A stretch of 16,828 nucleotides of DNA from Euryarchaeota archaeon UBA136 (lineage in GTDB: Archaea; Thermoplasmatota; Poseidoniia; MGIII; CG-Epi1): NCBI GenBank assembly GCA_002506485.1, contig DAXQ01000046.1:1-16828 (forward strand), written 5' to 3'. Position numbers and translations under genes: made by a program. Positions 7,789 to 15,453 of this stretch are shown piece after piece. How positions within the stretch are numbered: the first letter of the stretch is position 1; every line of letters starts with the position of its first letter. The notes beneath the pieces were generated by a model, which was not told the origin of the DNA, searched no databases, and worked only from the letters and a program-made list of their open reading frames with translations.

Positions 7789-7800
7789 CCTACGCGTAGG
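7789..7800. promoter_or_regulatory. Perfect 12-bp palindrome in the divergent promoter region (candidate operator)
   Basis: CCTACGCGTAGG is its own reverse complement. It ends 10 bp upstream of the candidate TATA box of the binding-protein gene and lies about 60 bp upstream of the leftward TATA candidate. A dimeric regulator there could act on both directions. The GC-rich core stands out in an AT-rich spacer. Confidence 0.4.
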
Positions 7801-7810
7801 GCATGAACTC

Positions 7811-7820
7811 TTTTATTTAC
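7811..7820 (+). promoter_or_regulatory. TATA-like box for the ABC importer operon
   Basis: TTTTATTTAC is centred about 31 nt before ATG 7846 and 37 nt before ATG 7852. A start near 7841 leaves a very short leader. AGGTG (7838-7842) sits 9 nt before the second ATG, favouring translation from 7852. Confidence 0.45.
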
Positions 7821-7845
7821 CCCCTGCAATGACGGCAAGGTGTGA

Positions 7846-10431
7846 ATGCTTATGAAATCAAGCAAGATATTAACGCTAGCAGTGGCTTTTGCTGTCTTGG
7901 CATCAGGTGTGATGCCCATATTCGGTATAGGCCCAGTCGCTAATGCAGCGGCAGAAGACACAGTTGTGAAGATAGGTTTGTTGAATCCATTAACAGGTCC
8001 TATTGCTCAATATGCCCCTCCTTTCACTACAGCAGCTGAAGTTGCTATAGCTGATCTGAATGCGGCCAATTCTGGATATGATTTCCAGCTTGATGAGCAA
8101 GATTCAGGATGTAATGGAGATACAGCAGCAACAGCTGCTTCCACTCTCGTATCTAATGGAGTGGTTGGAATTGCGGGAGCTGCATGTTCAGGTGCTACTC
8201 TTGGAGCAATGCCAGTAGCTAGAGATGCAGGAATCCCTATGGTTTCCTATGCAAGTACTTCTCCAGCGGTAACATCCGCAGCTGATAGTGACTTTCTTTT
8301 CCGTGTAGTTCCAAGTGATGAGCAACAGGGTCAAGCTATGGCAGCTATGGCAATGTCTCACGGTTGGACAAATCCAGCAATCATCTATATGACAAATGAT
8401 TATGGAGCAGGTCTAGCAGACGCATTTGAAGTTAATTTTGGTTCCAATTGTACAAAGATTGGATACAATGTTGAAACTCAAACTGATTTCCAAACTCAAG
8501 TTGATCAGATAGCCGCAGCTGGTTGTGACAGTTTAATCATGGTCAGTTACGCTACAGATGGTGCAATGATTTTGGAAACAATGGCTGCAAATGAAGTATA
8601 CGGTGCCCCAACTGCAGTCTGCTCTTCAGGTTGCCCGTATCCAGTAATGGGTGCAGATGGTATTGCCGATATGAGCTTCCTTGGTGACTTTACACCAGGT
8701 GCAGCTGGAGCAGCAGCGTTGGTTATTGCAACCAAGCCAAAGGCAGGTTTTGACACTGCCGAAAAAACAGCATTCAATGATGCGTTTGTGGCAGCAGGAG
8801 GTAACACTTCTGGAATATATATCAATGAAGTGTATGATGCAATATCCATAATCGGTAAAGCAAAAGTCGCAGCAGATGCTGCAACTGATGGCAGTACTGT
8901 TAGAGATAACATCAAAGCTCTTGGTAGTGGAGCAGGATATACTGGAGCCAGCGGTGTTCATGTTTTTGATACTAATGGTGATGTAGTAGGTTCAGGCTAC
9001 GATATCTGTCAATTCAACCCAATAATAGTGGATGGTGCCCCTTCGTTAGCATTAGCATGTAATGCAGAATGGGGTCTTTTGACGGGCCTTAGTTACGACA
9101 ATCCAGCAATTAAGATTGGTTTGTTGAACCCACTCACAGGTCCAATTGCTGAGTATTCAATGGGATTCACAATAGCTGCAAATGTGGCTATAGGTTTCAT
9201 GAATACGATACAGCCGTTGAATTTCCAGTTTGCATTAGAGATGGCAGATTCAGGATGTAATGGAGATACTGCAGCAGCATCAGCTACAACTCTGATAAAT
9301 GCAGGTGTAGTTGGAATTGCAGGAGCAGCATGTTCTGGTGCTACACTTGGTGCTATGCCAGTAGCTAGAGATGCAGGAATCCCTATGGTTTCCTATGCAA
9401 GTACCTCACCAGCACTTACAACTGCTGACGATAGTGATTTCTTATATCGTGTAGTTCCAAGTGATGAACAACAGGGTCAAGCCTTGGCATCAGTTGTTAC
9501 TGCAGCAGGATATACAAATCCAGCGATTCTTTACATGACAAATGATTATGGTGCTGGTTTTGCCGACGCTTTTGAAGCTAACTTTGGTTCCAATTGTACA
9601 AAGATTGGATACAATGTTGAGACTCAAGAATCATTCTCAACACAAATAGAGCAGATAGGCGCAGCCGGTTGTGACTCATTGGTAATGGTCACCTATGCGA
9701 CTGACGGAGCAAAGATTTTGGAAGAGGCAGTAACACAGAACCTTGGTTTGCCAGTATTTGGTGGCGATGGAATCGCCGATGCAGCTTTTGCAAATGCTTT
9801 CACAGATGCGTCTGCTGCTTTGCCTGGAGTAACAGCTACCAAGCCAGGTGCAGCGACCGCGACACCTTTTGGAGCCATGTTTGATGGATTGTTTGCACAG
9901 ACATCAGCATTGTATGCTTACAATCATTCCACTGCGATTTACGCACGTGAAACGTTTGATGCTGTAGCTGCAATAGGTCTTGCAACAGCTTTTGCTGCAA
10001 ACACCCCAATTGCTACAGATGGACCTGCAGATATGCTTGGACTTCTAGTTGGTGGTGCAGATGCACCGTTTGTTGGAGCTAGTGGTATACACATCTTTGA
10101 TTCAAATGGAGATGTTGTTGGATCTGGTTATGACGTCTGCACTTTTGCTGCGGATTTAACTCTTGATTGCCATAGTAGTTGGGGCCTGATATCAGGTCTG
10201 AATGATGAAGGTATAGCGAAGAAGCCAGTTCGAGGATGTACGGATAGTACAGCTAATAATTTCAATGCTGATGCAAACGAAGAGGATAATTCTTGTACCT
10301 TCGATGTAGAACCAGAACCCGAACCCGAACCTGAGCCAGAACCTGAAGAAGAAGATGAGGTTCCAGGATTTGGTCTGATGTCAGCAATTGCTGCAATTGG
10401 TGTAGTGCTAATTCTCCGTAGAAGGCTCTGA
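7846..10431 (+). CDS. Tandem-domain branched-chain-amino-acid-type ABC substrate-binding protein with PGF-CTERM anchor
   Basis: The protein has 861 residues, about twice the normal LivJ/LivK length. A Sec signal peptide (1-36) is followed by two periplasmic-binding-protein type 1 domains, about 41-413 and 421-784. Each begins KIGLLNPLTGPIA and contains ARDAGIPMVSYASTSPA, MTNDYGAG and a Cys pair around GCNGD/AACSG; the SYASTSP segment corresponds to the amino-acid pocket in LivJ-type proteins. Next come a small module GCTDSTANNF...DNSC (798-817), an EP repeat linker (822-836), PGF (840-842), a hydrophobic helix and RRRL. That tail is the archaeosortase (PGF-CTERM) signal, so the protein is held outside the membrane. 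The second ATG (7852) has the better-spaced AGGTG. Its permease and ATPases follow. Substrate is inferred from the family; other amides or amino acids are possible. Confidence 0.93.
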   Translation: MLMKSSKILTLAVAFAVLASGVMPIFGIGPVANAAAEDTVVKIGLLNPLTGPIAQYAPPFTTAAEVAIADLNAANSGYDFQLDEQDSGCNGDTAATAASTLVSNGVVGIAGAACSGATLGAMPVARDAGIPMVSYASTSPAVTSAADSDFLFRVVPSDEQQGQAMAAMAMSHGWTNPAIIYMTNDYGAGLADAFEVNFGSNCTKIGYNVETQTDFQTQVDQIAAAGCDSLIMVSYATDGAMILETMAANEVYGAPTAVCSSGCPYPVMGADGIADMSFLGDFTPGAAGAAALVIATKPKAGFDTAEKTAFNDAFVAAGGNTSGIYINEVYDAISIIGKAKVAADAATDGSTVRDNIKALGSGAGYTGASGVHVFDTNGDVVGSGYDICQFNPIIVDGAPSLALACNAEWGLLTGLSYDNPAIKIGLLNPLTGPIAEYSMGFTIAANVAIGFMNTIQPLNFQFALEMADSGCNGDTAAASATTLINAGVVGIAGAACSGATLGAMPVARDAGIPMVSYASTSPALTTADDSDFLYRVVPSDEQQGQALASVVTAAGYTNPAILYMTNDYGAGFADAFEANFGSNCTKIGYNVETQESFSTQIEQIGAAGCDSLVMVTYATDGAKILEEAVTQNLGLPVFGGDGIADAAFANAFTDASAALPGVTATKPGAATATPFGAMFDGLFAQTSALYAYNHSTAIYARETFDAVAAIGLATAFAANTPIATDGPADMLGLLVGGADAPFVGASGIHIFDSNGDVVGSGYDVCTFAADLTLDCHSSWGLISGLNDEGIAKKPVRGCTDSTANNFNADANEEDNSCTFDVEPEPEPEPEPEPEEEDEVPGFGLMSAIAAIGVVLILRRRL
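8209..8258 (+). repeat. 50-nt direct repeat, copy 1 (duplicated binding domains)
   Basis: This 50-nt run matches 9355-9404 base for base, 1146 bp away, and encodes PVARDAGIPMVSYAST. Flanking codons on both sides have diverged at third positions. Confidence 0.85.
8437..8474 (+). repeat. 38-nt direct repeat, copy 1
   Basis: This run is identical to 9583-9620 at the same 1146-bp offset. It encodes FGSNCTKIGYNVE in both binding domains. Confidence 0.8.
9355..9404 (+). repeat. 50-nt direct repeat, copy 2
   Basis: Partner of 8209-8258, in the second ligand-binding domain. Confidence 0.85.
9583..9620 (+). repeat. 38-nt direct repeat, copy 2
   Basis: Partner of 8437-8474, in the second ligand-binding domain. 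Confidence 0.8.
10309..10353 (+). repeat. EP-dipeptide repeat linker
   Basis: Degenerate hexanucleotide units of the form GAACCN encode an alternating Glu-Pro spacer ending in EEE. It is a stiff acidic stalk between the binding domains and the PGF-CTERM anchor. Repeats of this kind may vary in length between strains. Confidence 0.75.
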
Positions 10432-10465
10432 AGCATTCTTAAAGAGAAAAACTCATAAGCAAAAA

Positions 10466-10494
10466 GGGGCGGCCACAGGGGCTGTGGCTGCCCT
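10466..10494 (+). promoter_or_regulatory. Strong intercistronic hairpin between binding-protein and permease genes
   Basis: GGGGCGGCCACAG (10466-10478) pairs with CTGTGGCTGCCCT (10482-10494) across a GGG loop, giving 13 pairs including two G-T wobbles. It starts 35 nt after the binding-protein stop. There is no T-run after it, so it does not look like an archaeal oligo-T terminator. It may instead protect the 3' end of the binding-protein message or attenuate the permease gene. Confidence 0.65.
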
Positions 10495-10558
10495 GCTGTG
10501 GGGTTGAACAGTTATAGGTGCTTCCATCTTGTCGCTTAAGCAGGAGAGTTGATTAGGA

Positions 10559-13500
10559 TTGCAAAATTATAGTGGTAACACTGTGAAAGCCATTCGAGAG
10601 AGCTGGAATAATCTGTCTCTTGGAATAAAGTTCGCATGGTTCCTCTTGGTTGATTCTTTTTTTGCCCTTCGCCTACAGGATTTTCTAATTTTTAATTACA
10701 AAGGCTATCCTCTGTCGTGGTTGATACATGGAGATTCACTTTGGCTTATTCAATTCTTTCAGTTCACAATTTCAGGTTTTTATTTATTACATATTTGTAT
10801 AAGCAATTTAGATGCTAAGAAGCAAAGTGTTGCAATTGCATTGTCTCCGTTAGCTATTTTATCAATCCTGAGTATAGCTTTTGACTCATTATTCATAGGA
10901 AAAGGGCTTACAATTGAAATGTCCTTTGACACGAATTCAACTATGTTAACGGCTTGTTACTGGGCTGCACAGTATCTTACACTTGCTATTGGTTTAACTC
11001 TAATCTACAAAGTCCAGCGTTTTGGGAATTTTGCTCAAGCCGAAATAATGTTGGTTGGTGCATACATCGGCGTCACAATGATGTGGAGTCCTTATTTCTC
11101 TTTAATGATGGGTGGAGATCGTGTTCCTTATTCTTCAGTACCTAAAGATGGTGAACTAACCTGGGACCTTTTATTCTGGGCTTGTGTTTTGGCTTTTTTA
11201 CTTACGGGTCTTTTAGGAGTTATACTAGACCGACTAGTATACCGGCGTTTCCGTCAGAAAAATGCAATTCCTCAGATTATGATGATTTCATCATTGGGTA
11301 TTTCAATGATTCTGAGAGGAATTTTATACCTTAGATATCGTGCTGTGAATCATAGATTTGTAACGGATCCAGATTGGGTGGACCTCAGGGAAGCTAAATT
11401 CGAAATTTCTAGTAGATTGTGGCGTTTAAATTTTGGTGAACGACTTGATTCAGATGGAACCGTTCTCGCATTTTACAATACTGTTGAGGATGAGTATTAC
11501 CTTCAGTATACCAAAGCAGCAATGATAGTCGGTATATTCTCTATAGCTCTTCTATTATGGGTAGTGCTTAATGTGACTAAATTAGGCAGAAAAATGCGTG
11601 CAGTGGCAGACAATCCTGACCTTGCAGCATCTTCAGGGATTAATGTTGAAAGAGTCCATGCACAGACGGCATTCATTGCAGCAGGCATCTCAGGTACATG
11701 TGGAGTTCTTCTCTCACTGTTTGTTAGAGTCAATCCCAATCTAGGCCTGAGTATTCTTCTTCCTTCTTTTGCAGTTATAGTACTTGGTACTTTGGGTTCA
11801 GTTAGAGGAGCAATCATAGCTTCCTTAATTGTAGGTTTCATACGTACTGTTTCAGAGTCAGTTTTGATAGATGTAGGGCCTGAATTAGGTCGCTCATCCT
11901 ATTCAGCCTTTGGTGAGGCTATGCCATACCTGTTTCTTGTTGGAGCATTAATGACTATGCCAAAAGGTATAGGCAATGCCATTGCGAATTGGGAGATTGA
12001 GAGAGCTCGAAGTAGCAAAGGAACTATATTCAGTCCGATGAACATATTCCTTTTCTTATTGCTTGTGTTTTGTTTGTGGTCAGCTTCCTGGTTTGGATTC
12101 ATTTTGTGGGGAATAATAATATTCTGGTTATATCTCTTTAATCACATTACAGTTAGTTCTTCGTTTTCAATTCCAGATTTCAAGAATATCCCTCAAACAC
12201 CATATATTGGTTCTATCTTTCGTAATTTCACATCATATCAAAAGGGTATGGTCTTTGCAGCAGCAGCATTGCAGATCGTGGTTGTAAGCTTTCTCGATCT
12301 TCGTACATCTGGTGTAGGTTTAGCTTATCTTCTTGTCGATTATGTATTTTTCTTCTTGAATATAATTGGTTTAATCGTAATGTATTCATCAATTGCGTCT
12401 TATCTTCCAGAGATCCGTAAAATTTATGAGCCTGCCAAGAGTTTGAATTCTGAACAGAAGGTACAATTATTAGTTTCAGGATTCTTGTTAACACTCGTAT
12501 CTTTTGGAGTGGACTATTTGGTTGCTGGCAGCGGAACAATTTATCTGGTAATAGACCTGATGTTTCTACTTTTAGAGGTCTCAGGTATTCTGTTAGTAGT
12601 ATTCACGTTATTTTTCTCAAGAATGGAATTAATTGGATTACTAATTGGTCTTGATAGGAAATTAAAAGAAATTACTGAAATTCAGATGTGGTCTACAATG
12701 GTTGGATGTGTTGTTCTAACAGCCTTTGTTTTCTTCCTAGATGAAGCTACTTCGGGTTCTGGAATGATTTATTACCTCGTAGACCTTTTCTATCTTTTCG
12801 TTATTCTGAGCGCTGTTTTGCTGGTCCTTGTGATTACTAAATCTAGAGCTGAGGTGTCTCATAGAATAAATCTTGTTCTTGCAACAATTGGGATTTTACT
12901 AATTTATTGCGAATCGGCCATAGACCCTCAATCTAGGGCATACGTTACGGAGTCAGCATTTGTAATGATTCTGTTTTCGTTTAATGTTGTAAGTCGTTTC
13001 GTGTTTGGAAATCTTTCTAATTTAAGAGATACAATTAATAAAAATTTATTTTATAGAGATTCTACAGCCAAGATTACGGAATATTTTAATCTATATCGCC
13101 TTCTTTTTGGTATTATTTTGTATCAGTACGTTCCTTTTAGTTTGATTCAAAACATAGGTATATTCTTCATATTATTTTCTTTTAATCCATTAGCCGACAA
13201 CGCTTCAAAAGGCTTAGAATATATCCAAAGAATTTTCTGGGAAGCAATTTTACCACCTTCTAAAGCAGCATATGGTCGTTCAAGTGAGCGAGGTTCATGG
13301 TTTCTTTTCGTTGTGTTTTTCTTTATACTCTGCAGTATTGCCTGGAATCTACCTAGCAGTACTAGTCAGACCCAGTATATCCAGATTACAAGAATTATTG
13401 TTCTTCTTTGTGTGTTTTCGATTTTGGCCTTTTCCTTGAATTTGCACACAGGTTTGACAGGAATGACCAATTTTGGTGTTATTTTATTTGCAGGTTTAGG

Positions 13501-14686
13501 AGCCATAACCGTTGGTATTCTAACCGTTCCTGAGGATAAACCAGGTGGCCATGGATGGTCTATCCTCTCGGCAACTATTTTTGCTATGTTACTCTCTGCG
13601 GCAGCGGGTTGGTTCTTAGCATATCCCACAGCACGCCTTCGTATGGATTATTTTGCAATCGTAACCATTTCACTTGGTGAAATGCTTAGAATTACTATGA
13701 GAGCTGAACCACTTTTAAGAGCAGGAACAACGTCTAAATCAGCAATAGGTGTGACATTGTACCCTCAACCTTTTAAGGAGTGGTGGGAAAATACCTTTGA
13801 TAATTCAGTTGGCGAATATCTTGACTTGAGAAATGCTGAGGGAATCTTGCAGGTTGCGCCTTATACTGTGTTTTTATCCGTACTTGCTATTTTCTTGTGT
13901 TTGGCAGTGTGGTTTGTATTGGGACTAATGATTAATTCGCCATGGGGAAGGATATTACGAGCTATACGAGAAGACGAAGAAGTCACAATGCATCATGGAC
14001 ATTCGGTATTTTACCAAAAAGCTACAAGTCTTGCGTTGGGAGCTGCCATTGCCGCCCTTGGAGGAGCTTTATGGGCGTGGTTGAAGATGAGTATACTGGA
14101 TGATTTTCTTAGCCCCGTTTTTTCAACTTTTCTGATATGGGCTGCTTTTATAGTTGGTGGAAAAGGAAACAATAAAGCAATGATCATAGGAGCATTCATA
14201 ATCGTTCTGAATGATTTTGTCTTTAATTTGATGGTTTTAGGGCGTAACAATGTGACTAACGAGTTTCACACTATGGTTACATTTGTTGACGAATTATTCG
14301 CATGGCTTATTTTAGATGTAATGAGCATTTTTATGAGTGACTTGTCTATAACTATAGTTTTTGGAAACAATGTTGAAAATGTTCTTCCAGAACTGGCTTA
14401 TGTTAAGGTGTCACTTATTGGGCTTGTGATAGTATTAAGTTTATTATTCTCTGAAAAGGGCCTCTTACCAGAGGTACCCAAGAGGCCAGAAGAATCTTCA
14501 GATTTCCGAATAGATATTTATTGGTTATTCTGGACTTTGGCTCTACTTTCATGTCTTGTTGGTTTGTGGATGGTCTACAAAATAGGTTTGATGGTTGGAA
14601 TTATTTTAGCAATTATACTCCTGGCCTTGGTCGTAGCAATCAGTCATTTAGGTCAAAGAAAAATTGTACAAGAGGGTGATAATTGA
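10559..14686 (+). CDS. Fused LivH-LivM type ABC permease with extra repeated membrane module
   Basis: The 1375-residue membrane protein joins both HAAT/Liv permeases. Residues about 130-475 are LivH-like (IGLTLIYKVQRFGNFAQAE; GRKMRAVADNPDLAASSGI, the ATPase-coupling loop). Residues about 943-1303 are LivM-like (LAFSLNLHTGLTGMTNFG; WGRILRAIREDEEVTMHHGH coupling loop). Separate LivH and LivM are about 300-430 residues each, so some 550-600 residues are extra. These are an N-terminal extension (1-129), a middle region (about 476-942) and a C-terminal two-helix tail (1311-1375). The middle holds three repeats centred on D580, D652 and D728. The start is TTG 10559, with GGAG at 10543-10546. GTG 10583 is an alternative, and the first in-frame ATG (10919) would delete the extension. 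The gene ends in TGATG, overlapping livG by one base. The chain would form the whole membrane channel as one polypeptide. Confidence 0.92.
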   Translation: MQNYSGNTVKAIRESWNNLSLGIKFAWFLLVDSFFALRLQDFLIFNYKGYPLSWLIHGDSLWLIQFFQFTISGFYLLHICISNLDAKKQSVAIALSPLAILSILSIAFDSLFIGKGLTIEMSFDTNSTMLTACYWAAQYLTLAIGLTLIYKVQRFGNFAQAEIMLVGAYIGVTMMWSPYFSLMMGGDRVPYSSVPKDGELTWDLLFWACVLAFLLTGLLGVILDRLVYRRFRQKNAIPQIMMISSLGISMILRGILYLRYRAVNHRFVTDPDWVDLREAKFEISSRLWRLNFGERLDSDGTVLAFYNTVEDEYYLQYTKAAMIVGIFSIALLLWVVLNVTKLGRKMRAVADNPDLAASSGINVERVHAQTAFIAAGISGTCGVLLSLFVRVNPNLGLSILLPSFAVIVLGTLGSVRGAIIASLIVGFIRTVSESVLIDVGPELGRSSYSAFGEAMPYLFLVGALMTMPKGIGNAIANWEIERARSSKGTIFSPMNIFLFLLLVFCLWSASWFGFILWGIIIFWLYLFNHITVSSSFSIPDFKNIPQTPYIGSIFRNFTSYQKGMVFAAAALQIVVVSFLDLRTSGVGLAYLLVDYVFFFLNIIGLIVMYSSIASYLPEIRKIYEPAKSLNSEQKVQLLVSGFLLTLVSFGVDYLVAGSGTIYLVIDLMFLLLEVSGILLVVFTLFFSRMELIGLLIGLDRKLKEITEIQMWSTMVGCVVLTAFVFFLDEATSGSGMIYYLVDLFYLFVILSAVLLVLVITKSRAEVSHRINLVLATIGILLIYCESAIDPQSRAYVTESAFVMILFSFNVVSRFVFGNLSNLRDTINKNLFYRDSTAKITEYFNLYRLLFGIILYQYVPFSLIQNIGIFFILFSFNPLADNASKGLEYIQRIFWEAILPPSKAAYGRSSERGSWFLFVVFFFILCSIAWNLPSSTSQTQYIQITRIIVLLCVFSILAFSLNLHTGLTGMTNFGVILFAGLGAITVGILTVPEDKPGGHGWSILSATIFAMLLSAAAGWFLAYPTARLRMDYFAIVTISLGEMLRITMRAEPLLRAGTTSKSAIGVTLYPQPFKEWWENTFDNSVGEYLDLRNAEGILQVAPYTVFLSVLAIFLCLAVWFVLGLMINSPWGRILRAIREDEEVTMHHGHSVFYQKATSLALGAAIAALGGALWAWLKMSILDDFLSPVFSTFLIWAAFIVGGKGNNKAMIIGAFIIVLNDFVFNLMVLGRNNVTNEFHTMVTFVDELFAWLILDVMSIFMSDLSITIVFGNNVENVLPELAYVKVSLIGLVIVLSLLFSEKGLLPEVPKRPEESSDFRIDIYWLFWTLALLSCLVGLWMVYKIGLMVGIILAIILLALVVAISHLGQRKIVQEGDN
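12239..12844 (+). repeat. Three-unit protein repeat inside the permease fusion
   Basis: Units start at residues 561, 633 and 709. Each has a Q, a hydrophobic helix, D exactly 19 residues later (D580, D652, D728), then [SA]-G-x-G five to eight residues after that D, Tyr at +10 and a second D at +14 (D594, D666, D742), followed by a second hydrophobic helix. Unit spacing is 72 and 76 residues. A degenerate fourth unit may centre on D789. The repeat is visible in the protein, not as DNA identity. Confidence 0.75.
14675..14680 (+). promoter_or_regulatory. Shine-Dalgarno site deciding the livG start
   Basis: GGTGAT is complementary to the 3' end of archaeal 16S rRNA and lies 5 nt before ATG 14686. 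It supports that ATG over the in-frame TTG at 14683. Confidence 0.6.
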
Positions 14687-15453
14687 TGTCTTCTGTTCTC
14701 AAGGTTACTAATCTGACAAAGGATTTCGGTGGTTTACGTGCAGTTGATAACATTTCATTTGATGTTGGCAAAGGGGAGTTTGTTGGTCTGATAGGGCCCA
14801 ATGGTTGCGGTAAGACAACCACTTTTAATTGTATATCTGGTCTTCTTGACGCGACTAAAGGTGACGTCGAGATTTTCAATAGAAATTCTAATAATTTAAC
14901 TCCAGATAAGGTACAGAAACTAGGGCTAACACGTACCTTCCAACATACTAGATTGTGGAGAGATATGACCTCTATTGAGAACTTGTTAATCCCTCCTAGA
15001 AATCAGTTCGGTACGAATCCATTTACAGGTTTTGCTTCCTTCTTTATTCCAGATGAAGAAAGACTTCGTGTTAGAAAAGCATACCAGACTTTAGATGAAT
15101 TAGAAATTAGGCATATGGCCCACAATTTGACTAGTGAATTATCTGGGGGGCAAAGTAAGTTGGTTGACATAGGCCGAGCATTGATGGGCGATCCGCTTTT
15201 GTTGCTATTGGATGAACCTGTTGCAGGTGTTGCAGGCCCTCTAGCAGAGAAAATATTCAATAATCTACGAAAGATAGTAGATGATAAAGGAATCTCGATT
15301 CTTGTTATAGAACACAACATGGATTTTATTTTACGTCATGGAGTGGACCGTATAGTAGTCATGGATCAAGGTCGTGTCTTGATGCAAGGTTCCCCAGACG
15401 AAGTAAAAGATAGCAAAGAAGTGATTGAGGCCTATCTCGGGGGAGCGAAATGA
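14686..15453 (+). CDS. livG: Branched-chain amino acid-type ABC transporter ATPase LivG
   Basis: The 255-residue cytoplasmic ATPase drives the importer. It shows Walker A GPNGCGKTT (37-45), a Q-loop in LTRTFQHTRLW, signature LSGGQ (152-156), Walker B LLLLLDEP with catalytic Glu177, and H-loop His210 in IEHNMDF. The long insert after the Q-loop (PPRNQFGTNPF, FIPDEE) and the EHNM H-loop are LivG rather than LivF features. Its ATG overlaps the permease stop (TGATG), and its own stop overlaps livF in ATGA, so the ATPases are coupled to the permease. All catalytic residues are present. Confidence 0.94.
   Translation: MSSVLKVTNLTKDFGGLRAVDNISFDVGKGEFVGLIGPNGCGKTTTFNCISGLLDATKGDVEIFNRNSNNLTPDKVQKLGLTRTFQHTRLWRDMTSIENLLIPPRNQFGTNPFTGFASFFIPDEERLRVRKAYQTLDELEIRHMAHNLTSELSGGQSKLVDIGRALMGDPLLLLLDEPVAGVAGPLAEKIFNNLRKIVDDKGISILVIEHNMDFILRHGVDRIVVMDQGRVLMQGSPDEVKDSKEVIEAYLGGAK

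Noticed and set aside
8547..8961. Minus-strand frames within the binding-protein gene
   Set aside because: They are shadows of a GC-third-position-biased, repeated coding sequence, with no ribosome-binding site or recognisable domain.
10309..10353. EP-coding hexamer repeat as a CRISPR-like or regulatory array
   Set aside because: It is in frame, has no spacers, and is a normal stalk before a PGF-CTERM tail.
10466..10500. Hairpin as an intrinsic terminator
   Set aside because: No T-run follows, and archaeal termination relies on T-tracts rather than hairpins.
14683..14685. TTG 14683 as the livG start
   Set aside because: ATG 14686 has GGTGAT 5 nt upstream and gives the usual N-terminus.
10919..14686. 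ATG 10919 as the permease start
   Set aside because: It would leave a 487-nt gap although the upstream frame is open, hydrophobic and carries a copy of the internal motif.
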